64,000 nucleotides of DNA from CAVONB01 sp963697205. Its GTDB lineage: Bacteria > Pseudomonadota > Alphaproteobacteria > Rhizobiales > Hyphomicrobiaceae. Within the stretch, counting starts at the first letter, position 1. Every line of letters begins with the position of its first letter. The notes under the pieces are model-generated. The model ran no database searches, was not told the origin of the DNA, and saw nothing but the letters and a program-made list of their open reading frames with translations. Shown one piece after another: positions 38,272-48,830 of the stretch. The position numbers and the translations under genes were made by a program. The stretch lies in the NCBI GenBank assembly GCA_963697205.1, contig CAVONB010000001.1, positions 1 to 64,000 of the forward strand, given 5' to 3'.

Positions 38272-38543
38272 CCCGTCCGTCTCCCAGCACGTCGATTGCT
38301 TTTTTCGACCCTAGGCCTGCCGTGTTCGGCTGGCAATGTGGCGCTGGCGCGCGAGGAGGTGCATGCCTTTTCGTGGGGTGATGACGTTGTGGCCGGGGCC
38401 TGTGCGCAGTGTGGCCGATTCGCCTCAGCTCAATGGGTTATCGCATCTAGTGTGGGCAGTGCTGAGCTTTCTTTAGCCTGCCCTTTCAAGTAAGACTGCC
38501 CGCCGAAGCCGGGGGCTTCAAAAGAAAACAGGGAGTATGCATC
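38272..38543. promoter_or_regulatory. divergent intergenic region
   Basis: About 270 bp between the minus-strand oxidase and the plus-strand repeat protein. No gene seen. AACAGGGAGTATGCATC just before 38544 supplies a plausible ribosome site (GGGAG) for the repeat-protein start. Confidence 0.4.
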
Positions 38544-39794
38544 ATGCTTCGAAGGCTGGTTATGGCGGCCCTCGCAATGGTGGCAGCCGCCGTCGTGACG
38601 AGCGCGGATGCCCAGAGAGCGTCGGGGGATCGCTGGGTGCTGCTTGGCACGCAGCAGATCGATCTCAGGAAAGAAACGGATTCGATCGACGTCAGCGCTG
38701 CGCGCGGCGCCTACAAGGCGTTGCGCCTTGAGGTCAAGGACGGCGACGTCCTGATGTCGCGCGTGCGCGTCTTCTACGACGACGGCCGCGTGCACAACGA
38801 GGAGCGCCGCATCAACCTATTGCGCGGGGATCGGACCCGCCCGATCGACTTGCAGCGCGAGCATCGCTTCGTGGACCGGCTGACCTTCGATTATCAGCGT
38901 GATCGTGGCGAGCGCCGCGTGACGGTGGAAGTCTGGGGCTTGCAGGGCGACCGCGGCGAGCGCGCCGTCCGGCGTGTCGGCGGTGGCGGCAGCGTTGCTG
39001 TCGGCGGCAAGGGCAATGCGCCGTCCGGCAACATCACGGGGCCGTCCACGGGTGGCGGCGCCACGACGGCCAAGCCTGGCGACCTGACGGCGTCAGGTGT
39101 GCTGTTCGGCGTGCAGGGTGTGGGCTTCGGTGTGGACCGGGACGTGATCCGCGTCGGCAACGAGGTGGGCAAGTTCGACCGGTTGCGCATGCGCGTCCTC
39201 GACAACGACATCCACATCAACGAGATCAAGGTCATCTACAACAACGGCGAGCCCGACTTGCTGGCCGTCGATGCCGACATCCCGAAGAACTCGTTCACCA
39301 AGTGGCTGTCGCTCAAGGGCGACCGCTTCATCAAGGAGATCCAGCTCTCGTACCGCTCTCGGCCGAGCTTCAAGGGGCAGGCGACCGTCGAGGTCTACGG
39401 CGAGTATGCGCAGGGCTGGCTCGGACCGCAGGGCGAGGGCCGCAAGTACAACCAGGGCTGGGTGCTGCTTGGCGCGCAGACGGCTGGTTTCGTCGGGTTC
39501 GACAAGGACACTATCCCGGTCGGAAGGAACGAAGGCGGCTTCAAGAAGATCCGCGTCACGGTGCGTGATCGCGCGATCACGCTCAACGAGATCCGCGTGA
39601 TCTACGGGAACGGGCAGGAAGACATCGTCCCAGTGCGGACCCGTGTCGATGCCGGCAGCACGTATGGTCCGATCGACCTGAAGGGCAATTCGCGCATCAT
39701 CGACCGGATCGAAGCGCGCTACCGCAGCCGCGTGATCGATGCCTCGGCGCGCGGCAAGGGCAGCGCGATCGTGGAGTTCTGGGGTCAGCACTGA
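38544..39794 (+). CDS. exported protein of three tandem ~105-residue repeats (DUF2541-like)
   Basis: 416 residues with a signal peptide MLRRLVMAALAMVAAAVVTS-ADAQ. Three units follow at residues about 30-130, 185-290 and 305-416. Each opens with a WVLLGxQ-type strand, has a DxIxVGR..GxFxxIRVxVxDxxIxxxEIxVxYxNG core and ends with IDLKGxRFIxRIE...ATVEVYG. Units 2 and 3 are most alike (VIYNNGEPDLLAV; VIYGNGQEDIVPV). Units 1 and 2 are joined by a Gly-rich linker (GGGGSVAVGGKGNAPSGNIT). The repeats resemble DUF2541, small beta-sandwich envelope domains of unknown role. A paralogue with four units follows 190 bp downstream. Both are probably periplasmic or surface proteins. Confidence 0.8.
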   Translation: MLRRLVMAALAMVAAAVVTSADAQRASGDRWVLLGTQQIDLRKETDSIDVSAARGAYKALRLEVKDGDVLMSRVRVFYDDGRVHNEERRINLLRGDRTRPIDLQREHRFVDRLTFDYQRDRGERRVTVEVWGLQGDRGERAVRRVGGGGSVAVGGKGNAPSGNITGPSTGGGATTAKPGDLTASGVLFGVQGVGFGVDRDVIRVGNEVGKFDRLRMRVLDNDIHINEIKVIYNNGEPDLLAVDADIPKNSFTKWLSLKGDRFIKEIQLSYRSRPSFKGQATVEVYGEYAQGWLGPQGEGRKYNQGWVLLGAQTAGFVGFDKDTIPVGRNEGGFKKIRVTVRDRAITLNEIRVIYGNGQEDIVPVRTRVDAGSTYGPIDLKGNSRIIDRIEARYRSRVIDASARGKGSAIVEFWGQH

Positions 39795-39838
39795 GCCCGC
39801 AGCGTGCCGGCTCGCGCCGGCCTAGGCCTGGACTTTCG

Positions 39839-39868
39839 ACGGGGCCGCCCATCCCGGGCGGCCCCGTT
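39839..39868 (+). terminator. terminator after first repeat protein
   Basis: ACGGGGCCGCCC-ATCC-CGGGCGGCCCCGT is a 12-bp perfect stem with a 4-base loop, followed by TGTCGTTGCATT, only weakly T-rich. It lies 44 bp after the stop codon. Confidence 0.75.
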
Positions 39869-39985
39869 GTCGTTGCATTGTCGAAAAAACCCGTCACAAT
39901 CCTTGGGCAGAAGATTGGGCTGGCGCAGCGGATGGGCCTTTGCATCCATGTGCCGTCCGACAAGCAACGTTCGGGAGGGCGTGCC

Positions 39986-41510
39986 ATGATCGATCGAATG
40001 GCCTTTAGGCGGACCCTGGGTCTGTTGGGTTTCGGTGGGTCTCGTCATGCTCATGCTCGGCGGACCGGCGCTGGCGCAGCGCGGCGACCAGGACGATGCG
40101 TGGCTCGTTCTTGCACGCCAGACGATCAATCCCGGCGAGAATGCCGGCGTCGTCATGCTCGATCGCGCGCAAATGCGGTTCTCGCGCATCCGGCTGGAGA
40201 CGAAGAGCGGCGCGATCTTGCTCTACGACGTGCGGCTGCGCTACACCAACGACCTCGTCGAGGATGTCGACATCCGTCAGGAAACGACACCCGGGCGCAA
40301 TGTCATCGAGATCAATCCGCGCGGCAATGCGCCGTTGCGCCAGATCGAGGTGCGGTTTCGCGCGCTGCCGCAAGGCGCGTCCGCCAGCTATCAGATTTCG
40401 GGCGAGGATGCGGAGCTGAAGCGTATTCTGTCGTCCTACGAGGTTATCGGGACCGAGCGGGTTGGTGGGCGAGACCGGCTGACGTTCGACGTCGGACGGC
40501 GCGAGGGCCGGTTGACCGAGCTCAGGCTGCGCGCGCTCGATGACGACATCTACGTTCGTCGGATGGAGGTCGTCTTCCCGCGCGGGGAGCGCCAGGACGT
40601 GCGCGTGCGCGATCGTATCGAGCCCGGCACCGTTTCCGATGCCATCGATCTTGCCGGCGACAGCCGTTTCGTGCGCGAGGTCACCGTCGAGCTGGGACGG
40701 CGGTTCGGTGGCGGTTCGGCGGGCAACGGCCGGCTGCAGCTTCTGGCGCGTGTCGACCGAAGCGCGCCGCCGTCGCGCGATCCGGTGCCGGGCATCCCGC
40801 CAGGCTGGGTGCAGCTCGGCGAGCAGACCGCCGGTTTCCGCAGCGACCGCGATACGATCCAGGTCGGGCGCAACGTGGGTCAGTTCGATCGCATCGCGTT
40901 GCGCGTGATGGAGAACGATATCTTCCTGGAGGAGGTCGTCGTCGTTTACGGCAACGGCGAGCGCGATGTGAAGCGTGTTCGCCAGGAGGTGCCGGCGAAT
41001 GGGCGCACGGGGGTGATCGAGCTGAAGGGCGATCGGTTCATCGATCGCATCGAGCTCGTGCAACGTTCCACGGGTGTGCGCCGCCCGCGCGCCAAGGTGA
41101 TCGTGTTCGGCGAATACTCCGATCTGTGGAAGCGGCGCCAGGGCCGTGCCGACGATCGTGGCGGCGACCGCAAGGAGGGCCGCGGGCAATGGGTCAGGTT
41201 CGGCGCGCAGCGCGCGCAGATGCTCGGCGACGACTGGGATACGATCACCGTCGGACGTGACAAGGGCCGGTTCAGGGCGATCAAGATCAGGATCGGCCGG
41301 CACGACGTTCAGATCCAGGCGATCCGCGTCGTCTACAGCAATGGCGAGGTGGAAGACCTGCCGTTCTCGGGGACCATCGACGACGGCCGGGAGTCGCCGG
41401 TCATCGATTTGAAGGGTCGCGACCGCTTCATCGAGCGGGTGGAGGTGCGGCATCGCACCAAGTTCAACCTCAAGGGCGAGGGCGAGACGGAGGTCTGGGG
41501 TCTCGACTGA
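39986..41510 (+). pseudogene. exported protein of four tandem ~105-residue repeats, frameshift in signal peptide
   Basis: The natural start is ATG 39986 (MIDRMAFRRTLGLLGFG), because GGGAGGG precedes it. After about 16 codons the frame breaks, and GLVMLMLGGPALAQRG completes the signal peptide in the frame that runs cleanly to 41510; a GTG at 40035 would start that frame without a ribosome site. The mature part has four units: AWLVLARQTINPG..., TERVGGRDRLTFDVGRREGR, GWVQLGEQTAGFRSDRDTIQ and QWVRFGAQRAQMLGDDWDTI, each with the EV/IxVxYxNG core and an I(D/E)LKGDRFIDRIE end. It is a paralogue of the upstream protein, extended by one unit. Function unknown, envelope location likely. Confidence 0.78.
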
Positions 41511-41797
41511 GCGGGCGGGCGCGCGCCGCTGCCGCGGTAAACCCGGTGGCGGCATGATCGGGACCTATCTATCGGGCCCACCATCCTTGGTCCACGATTC
41601 GGGGCCAATGATGGGGCCGCATTGAAGTCACAGGGGCGTCCGCGAGGGCGCCCTTTGTCGTGTGGGATTGCGGCCCGTGACGGCCGCGCCGCGCGGCACG
41701 CCGGTGTCCCTGCGGAGGGGTTCACGCGACGCGGGTGTCATGCGATAGACTCTCGACGAATGACAACGCACGCCGCTTTGCCAGGGAGCCAAGATCC
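41511..41797. other. intergenic region before alcohol dehydrogenase
   Basis: No gene seen. Around 41633-41655 GGGGCGTCCGCGAGGGCGCCC followed by TTTGTCGT may be a weak terminator of the repeat-protein gene. GCCAGGGAGCC upstream of 41798 supplies the ribosome site of the dehydrogenase. Confidence 0.35.
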
Positions 41798-42922
<1,125 letters not shown>

Positions 42923-42934
42923 GACCAGACGGCA

Positions 42935-43844
42935 ATGTGCATGTACGCTGGGCAGATCATCGACACGCATCATCACATCTGGCAGGTGCGCAACTATCCG
43001 TGGCTGCTGGAGCCGATGGAGCCGCGCATCTTCGCGGAGAGCTATGCGCCGCTGAGGCAGGACTATCTGATCGACGATCTGCTGGCCGATTATGCCAGTC
43101 ACGGTGTCGTCAAGTCGGTGCATGTGCAGGCGCACTTCAACGAGGACGATCCCTGTCGGCGAGACGCGCTGGCTGCAGGGGATTGCGGACGCGCACGGCT
43201 TCCCGCACGGCATTGTCGGCTATGCGCCGCTGGCGGCCGACGACGTGGCGGGGATGCTCGACGCGCACTCAGCGTTCGCGAACTTTCGCGGCATTCGCGA
43301 TCATGTGACGTGGGAGCCGAGCCGGGAGGCGTGGCAGCGGGGCGGGCGCGCGGATGCGTGCCTAACGCCCGGCTACAAGCGCGGCGTCAAGCTGTTAGGC
43401 GAGCGCGGGCTGCATTGCGAGCTGCAGGCGTTTCCCAACCAGTTCGCCTATCTCGCTGAACTCGTCGGGCTCAACCGCGACGTGCGGTTCTGCCTCGTGC
43501 ACATGGGATTGCTCACGGGCGACGATCCGGCATCGGTCAAGGCGTGGGAGGCGGGGCTGAAGCTTCTCGCGCCACTGGAGAACCTGTTCGTGAAATGCTC
43601 CGGCATCAACAATGTGACGTGGGGGCCGCCCCGGCCCTACGCGCCGGTCGCCGCGCAGCTCGACACGCTGATCGACATGTTCGGCGCGGCGCGCTGTTTC
43701 TTCGGCTCGAATTTTCCCGTCGAGAAGCTCAAGTCGAGCTTCGATTGCGTGATGGCGATGACGAAGACGGCGCTCGCCCATCGCTCGGAGGTCGAGCAGC
43801 GTGCGTTTTTCCACGACACGGCGGCGGACTTCTATCGGGTGTGA
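42935..43844 (+). pseudogene. amidohydrolase family (COG3618-type) protein, one frameshift
   Basis: Begins MCMYAGQIIDTHHHIWQVRN with the metal-binding DTHHHIW box of the amidohydrolase-2 branch (L-rhamnono-lactonase / 2-pyrone-4,6-dicarboxylate lactonase relatives). It continues SHGVVKSVHVQAHFNEDDP, breaks frame near 43155, then FPHGIVGYAPLAADDVAGML, FRGIRDHVTWEPSR, FCLVHMGLLTGDD (His), FVKCSGINNV and CFFGSNFPVEKLKSSF (Asp position replaced by Asn, SNFPV). About 303 residues. These enzymes hydrolyse lactones or similar rings. Close spacing to the dehydrogenase suggests one transcript but not necessarily one pathway. Confidence 0.82.
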
Positions 43845-43894
43845 AGGGGGCTGCCGCCCCGATCCGCGGTTCGCGAGGGGTTCTGCGCGGTTTG

Positions 43895-45217
43895 CTACTT
43901 TTTCAGCAGATACTCCGCAACGGCCTGATAAGCGGGCAGCGAGGTCGGATCGATCGCTGCATTTTTCGCTGTCGGATACGAGGAGAGCCGGACGAGCACC
44001 ATTTGGGCTTTCGGGTCCACGTAGATCGTCTGACCGTGAACGCCGCGGGCGGCAAAGGCGCCGTGATCGTTGTGGAACACCCACCACATGCCGCGATAGC
44101 TGCCGCCAGGCAGGGTCGTGTAACCGGCTTTCGCGAAGGCTGCCTTGTCGCCGCCGGTGCGAATGCTCTCGACCGCCTTGACAGGCAACAAGCGCTGCCC
44201 GTTGATCTCGCCGTTGTTGAGCATGAGTTGTCCGATGCGTGCAAGGTCACGGAGGCCAGCGCTTAGACCGCCACCGGCAAAAGGTGTTCCGAGGGCATCG
44301 ACCGTGAAATATCCATCCTGCTCCGCGCCCATCCGGCTCCAAATGCGCTCGGACAGAAATTGGGGCACCGACTTTCCCGCGACGCGCGAGACAATCCAGC
44401 CGAGGGCATCGGAGTTGACAGTCTTGTAGCCGAAAGCCTCGCCGTGGGTGCCTTTCTGCTTCAGCGTTTGCAGGTAGGCATAGTAGCCGACCGGTCCCTT
44501 GTATTCCGGGGGCTTGGGTAGCGGGTTGGCCGCTGCGCTATAGACCCAGATCCCTGCTTTCGGATCGGCGTAGTCCTCGCTGAAATCCAGCGCGGTGGTC
44601 ATGTCCATGACCTGACGCACGGTTGCGCTCGCGAACGCGCTGTCGCCGAGTTCAGGAATGATCGTCTTCACGAGCGCCTTATCGTCCAGCCGGCCTTCGG
44701 CGACAAGGATCTCGGCCAGCAGGCCTGTCATGGATTTCGTCATCGACATGGCGGCGTGCTTGCCTGCTTGATCGAGGCAGCCCACGTAGCGCTCATAGAC
44801 GATTCGTCCCTTGTGGAGGATGACGACGCCGTCGGTGTAGTTGGCAGCGAACGCGTCCTTCCAGGTCATCTGTGTGTCACGACCCAGCGGCTTGAACGCC
44901 ACGTTATCGATGCTGTCGTCGAGTGCTTGCTCCAGCGGCACGGGCGCGCCAAGGCCGCGGCTCACCTGCTTCGTCGGCAACAGCTCCCTGATATGGCACA
45001 CCGTCCAGCGCAGCTTTGGAAAACTGAAGAAATTGGAATCGGGCTGTCCGATCAGTTTATCCGGCGGCGGTGGAAATCCGGTCATCCAACCGAGCGCGTT
45101 GGGATCGGATTGGGCAGCGCTCAGCGGTCGATCTTGCGCGAGAATACCCGTCGCCCATCCGCTGGCCATGATCGTGGTTGCGACGAAGGTCACCAATTTG
45201 CGACGCAAACTCGGCAC
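43895..45217 (-). CDS. serine hydrolase (beta-lactamase class C / NylB-like)
   Basis: 440 residues with an N-terminal signal (MPSLRRKLVTFVATTIMASG). The penicillin-binding fold is marked by the SxxK nucleophile (AAMSMTKSMTGLLAEI), a YxA second motif (GIWVYSAAANPLP) and the third element VHGQTIYVDPKAQMVLVRLS, more like 6-aminohexanoate-dimer hydrolase and esterase B relatives than true beta-lactamases. Preceding ILHKGRIVYERYVG is the typical first strand pair. It is likely periplasmic and cleaves an ester or amide of unknown identity. It sits directly downstream (70 bp) of the alginate-export-like porin on the same strand, so it may be co-expressed with it. Confidence 0.9.
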   Translation of the reverse strand: MPSLRRKLVTFVATTIMASGWATGILAQDRPLSAAQSDPNALGWMTGFPPPPDKLIGQPDSNFFSFPKLRWTVCHIRELLPTKQVSRGLGAPVPLEQALDDSIDNVAFKPLGRDTQMTWKDAFAANYTDGVVILHKGRIVYERYVGCLDQAGKHAAMSMTKSMTGLLAEILVAEGRLDDKALVKTIIPELGDSAFASATVRQVMDMTTALDFSEDYADPKAGIWVYSAAANPLPKPPEYKGPVGYYAYLQTLKQKGTHGEAFGYKTVNSDALGWIVSRVAGKSVPQFLSERIWSRMGAEQDGYFTVDALGTPFAGGGLSAGLRDLARIGQLMLNNGEINGQRLLPVKAVESIRTGGDKAAFAKAGYTTLPGGSYRGMWWVFHNDHGAFAARGVHGQTIYVDPKAQMVLVRLSSYPTAKNAAIDPTSLPAYQAVAEYLLKK

Positions 45218-45287
45218 TTCAAACGCTCCTTTGGATTGAGCCCATACGATAGCTTCCGGCGAGGTCTGGCCCGCTTCGGCTCGTCGA

Positions 45288-46734
45288 TCAATAATTCACG
45301 ACGACGTTCACGAATCCGCCCAGCCAGATCGGGAGGTCTCTGTTCGCTGCCAGCTCAAGGCCATGCCCGGGGAATGACGCGCTGACGCCGGCTGTCATGA
45401 ACGTATTCTGGTTGATGATGCGGAAGTACTCCAGGAACACGTCGTCGGCGAGATGTGGATCGGTCACGCCCGTAATGATGCCCGCGCCTGTGCCCTGATT
45501 GCGGCGGGTCGCTTGACCGAATTGGATGGGACTGAGCAGCTCGTTGGCACGAATATGCGCATATCGCAGTGTGATCTTGTCCTGCGGCGTGGGATTGATG
45601 CTGACGGACAGCTGGTGCGCATGAACGTTTGAGTTGATGAACGTGAAGGATGACTTCGATCCCGTCGCCCATGCGCTCGGCGAGCCCTCGAAGAACAAGG
45701 GATCGAACCGCTCCAGTCTTGCCGTGTCCGGATCGTCGCCGGAGAACGTCTGGAACGTATACATCAGAAGCGGACGCCACGGGTGCTGCTCGATCTGGTA
45801 GCCAATCTGGCCACGCGCCGCCCATGCGCGCAGGTCGATATCCTCTTTCCATTCGTAGGCAATATCGGTGGTCAGGAACAAACCGCTCAAGGGTCCTGCA
45901 AAACGATCGGTGCGCGCATAAAAGTTCAGCGCGTTCAGTCCCTCCCGGGCGTTCGCGATGACGCTCGGGAATTCCGATTCCCCCTGGCGCCGCCTTGGGG
46001 TACGGCGCCTCGGAATTGAGGATATTCAGATATGTGATGCCGACGTACCCGCCATTCTTGGAGTCGAACCTCGCGTCCGTTCCGCCGAGCGCATTGCGGC
46101 TGTCGTTGGTCTCGGTCTCGTTGGGGTCGAGATAGAACGACGTGCTCTGAAAGCCCGCCAGGCCAAGCCGCGCGATTGCGGCGCGCTCCCAGGCCTTGCG
46201 GGGGCCGAGCTTGAGTGCGCCACGTTCAAAGCCGCTGGAGCCGCCATTCTCGACCAGCATGCCGGTGCCCAGCTTCAACTCGCGACGGCCACCAGACAGA
46301 TCGAGGAGAAACCCGTCGGGGTGCTTGATGCGATAGCCGAGATAGGCCTCTTCCAGGGTCAGCCGGCCGGTATCGCCGGTGTCGTAGGCGTCTGTTCCCA
46401 GCGTGCCGGACAGCACCGCCGATGCCTTGCCGTAGAACGTCTCGTGAGGCGCCAGCCCCCGCTCGAAACTCAGCCCTGGCTTGATGTAGCCCTCGAGCCA
46501 TGAGGTATCGGCATCGAAGCCGGATGTCGGGGCAAAGATGTCGGCGAGATCCCAGAACAGGTTCTTTTCGCCGACGAGGTTCAGTCCGGCCTGGAAGTGC
46601 CCACGGACAATCAGTCCGTCGTGGCGATAGATGACATTCGGCTCCTGGGCCTGCGACCACGCATTCGTTCCCGCTGCGCAGAGCGTCGTCAATGCGACAG
46701 CCGCACACGCGATCGCGCACCGGACGTGGTCCAT
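45288..46734 (-). pseudogene. alginate export family outer-membrane porin (AlgE-like), one frameshift
   Basis: The start MDHVRCAIACAAVALTTLCA (46734) gives a good signal peptide ending near NAWSQA. The beta-barrel part has many alternating strands: VIYRHDGLIVRGHFQAGLNL, ETFYGKASAVLSGTLGTDAY, LEEAYLGYRIKHPDGFLLDL, GTGMLVENGGSSGFERGALK. After a break near 45925 come FLTTDIAYEWKEDIDLRAWA, LLMYTFQTFSGDDPDTARLE, DPLFFEGSPSAWATGSKSSF and a final strand ending VNVVVNY. SGDDP...FDPLF is the signature of the Pfam alginate-export family, which includes AlgE but also porins for other acids. About 480 residues, the size of AlgE. It could be the exit route for the polymer made by the 31-36 kb locus, but 9 kb of other genes lie between. 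Confidence 0.8.
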
Positions 46735-47102
46735 TGGCCCTTTCGCGATCTCGCGCCGGCAGGGGGCACAGTCGGGCTGCTCAGCCATCATCGGAAAGGG
46801 ATCCTGTGTCTGACACATCAATTCCCGGTTTCTGTAACCAATCATAACAATATTGATATGGGTATTCGCGCGAGGCGAACATCAACTTGTGATGTCGCAC
46901 CAGTGGATCTGACAGCAGTCAGCGGTGACATGTGATTTTCACGCAACAAGCGTGCGCAGGCCGGGCAGCTCGTTCGCTGTTTCGACGTCCCGGTCTGTCG
47001 GCGCTGTGCCGCTTTTTTTGCACGTCGGTCTCGTGCATTGGTCCAAGCCTTGTTTGCGCGACGTTGGAGAAACTGCACCGCTTCGTACTTTGGCGGGGAT
47101 GT
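46735..47102. other. intergenic region, no gene
   Basis: About 370 bp without a supported gene. It holds an AT-rich patch (46840-46866, ACCAATCATAACAATATTGA), which is a possible promoter for the porin gene, and C-terminal sequence for nothing recognisable on either strand. Confidence 0.4.
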
Positions 47103-48467
47103 CTAGTGTCGTCCCAGGTTCGGTAGCCAAGTGGCCGTCGGCGGGTAGACTGCGATGATGACGATGACGATCAGCAGGCAGATCCAGTACGGCGTCGCGC
47201 CGCGAAAGATCTCGCCAGTCGTCACCGTCTCGTCGGGCTGCGCCGCCTTGACAGTGTAGACCAAGATGCCAAACGGCGGCGTCAGTAGACCCGTCTCGAT
47301 CGCGATGATGCCGAGGATCGCGAACGCCACCGGATCAAATCCTAGATCGAGCGCGACAGGATGAAACACCGGCACAGTCAGCACGATAATCGGTATCGAG
47401 TCGACGATGCAGCCGAGCGCGAACCAGATCGCCACCATCAGCGCGAGGATCTGCCACGGTCCCAATCCGGAATCGAGGAACAGACCCTTGAAGACGCCGC
47501 TCATCCCGGTCATCGACAGCGCGCGGGTGTAGATCTGTGCGAACACGATCAGCAACAGGATCGGCGCGCACGTGCGGCCGACCGCAAACACGGCATCGAG
47601 GATGTCCTCTGGCGAGAGACCACGCGCCTTGGCGACGAACAGTGCCAGCACGGCACCGACACCGGCGCCTTCGGTCGGCGTGAACACGCCGCGCCAGATG
47701 CCGAACAGCAGGCCAAGCATCAGGATCAGCACCAACGCCACGCTCAGCGCGGGAGCGGCCGGTGGGTCGGGGCGATCAGCGGTGTCGTCGATGATCCAGG
47801 AGGGAACCGCCGCGGCGCCAAGGGAATGCGGCTTGCCGCCCTGCCCGACACGGTCCGGGGCGAAGCGGGCGGCAATGGCGATATAGGCGCAGAACAGTCC
47901 AACGACGAGAATGCCCGGAATGATTCCGGCCAGGAACAGATCGCCGATGCTCATCTCGGTGACCACTGCCCATACGATCATCAGGACGGAGGGCGGGATC
48001 AACATGCCGAGGCAGGCGCTGCCGGCAATGCAGCCGAGGCCGAAGGAGCGGTCGTATCCCTGCGCCTTCATCTCGGGCCAGGCGATACGCGAGAATGAGG
48101 CGGCTGCGGCGATGCTGACGCCGGTCACGAACGCGAAGAGCCCGTTGGCGACGACTGTCGTCAACGCAATCCTCGCCGGCAGCCAGCGCATCGCGCGGTT
48201 GGCGAGGGCGAACACGTCGCGGGCGGCGCCGCATCTGCCGAGCAATTCGCCCATGAGCATGAACAACGGGATCACCGCCAGCACGTACTCTCGGATCACC
48301 TCGAAGGCCGACAGCGCCAGGAAACTAGCGACGACGGACAGGTCGGGGTGCATCAGGTACATCGCCAGCGCCGCTACAGCACCCAGCGCGACGGCGACGT
48401 GCACGCCCACCAGAACGAGTGCAAGCAGTCCGACGATCAGCAGGATCATCTCGGGGAGCTCGAACAT
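47103..48467 (-). CDS. dctM: TRAP transporter large permease (DctM-like)
   Basis: 454 residues with about 12-13 membrane helices: MILLIVGLLALVLVGVHVAV, YVLAVIPLFMLMGELLGRCG, ALTTVVANGLFAFVTGVSIA, GSACLGMLIPPSVLMIVWAV, GVFTPTEGAGVGAVLALFVA, ETGLLTPPFGILVYTVKAA. The GxLIPPS and TPPFG loops are the DctM hallmarks. The permease imports carboxylates or similar with a Na+ gradient and needs a DctQ small subunit and a DctP binding protein; neither is adjacent, so either they are elsewhere or the locus is incomplete. The start at 48467 was chosen at MFELPEMILL; upstream codons look non-coding. Confidence 0.93.
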   Translation of the reverse strand: MFELPEMILLIVGLLALVLVGVHVAVALGAVAALAMYLMHPDLSVVASFLALSAFEVIREYVLAVIPLFMLMGELLGRCGAARDVFALANRAMRWLPARIALTTVVANGLFAFVTGVSIAAAASFSRIAWPEMKAQGYDRSFGLGCIAGSACLGMLIPPSVLMIVWAVVTEMSIGDLFLAGIIPGILVVGLFCAYIAIAARFAPDRVGQGGKPHSLGAAAVPSWIIDDTADRPDPPAAPALSVALVLILMLGLLFGIWRGVFTPTEGAGVGAVLALFVAKARGLSPEDILDAVFAVGRTCAPILLLIVFAQIYTRALSMTGMSGVFKGLFLDSGLGPWQILALMVAIWFALGCIVDSIPIIVLTVPVFHPVALDLGFDPVAFAILGIIAIETGLLTPPFGILVYTVKAAQPDETVTTGEIFRGATPYWICLLIVIVIIAVYPPTATWLPNLGRH

Positions 48468-48535
48468 CGCGTGCGATCTCCTTGGCGTGACCGGTTGTTG
48501 CGATGGCCGACGTCCATTCAGCCTTGATGTGCAAC

Positions 48536-48660
48536 TCAGCAAAGACCGGTGTCGAGCGACTTTGAAATCACATGCACGTCATCGGTTTCAGGCTTCATGC
48601 GCGGGTCGTGTGCGCAGTAGACCTCGGCTGGCGTGAGATTGTCGAGGCTTGCGTGTTGCG
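48536..48660 (-). pseudogene. transposase C-terminal remnant (IS3/IS481 integrase core)
   Basis: A minus-strand frame reads QHASLDNLTPAEVYCAHDPR followed by MKPETDDVHVI and a stop at 48536. LxNLTPAEVY is the usual end of rve-type transposases, just after the catalytic Glu helix. Only about 40 codons remain. It marks an old insertion between the TRAP permease and the hydrolase gene. Confidence 0.6.
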
Positions 48661-48830
48661 ACCTGCCTGGCTCTACGTGTCGCCAGGATCACGCCGGACG
48701 ACCAGTTGTGTGCCGGCGATATCGGGACGGCCAACGCCTCCGCCATAGGCCTCGTGGGGCGCGTCATGTCTCATGATGGCCTAGGGATGGGGCGTGCCCC
48801 GTTGTCACTCACGTACGTTTGCCGGTCCGC

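Noticed and set aside
37165..38493. Plus-strand ORF of 442 codons opposite the FAD-linked oxidase
   Set aside because: No recognisable motifs, whereas the minus strand has the complete FAD-binding domain.
40005..41555. Minus-strand ORF of 516 codons opposite the four-repeat protein
   Set aside because: His/Leu/Asp-rich antisense pattern with no motif. The plus strand has four clear homologous units and a signal peptide.
43895..45217. Class C beta-lactamase
   Set aside because: The third motif is HGQ rather than KTG, and the sequence resembles esterase/NylB-type serine hydrolases.
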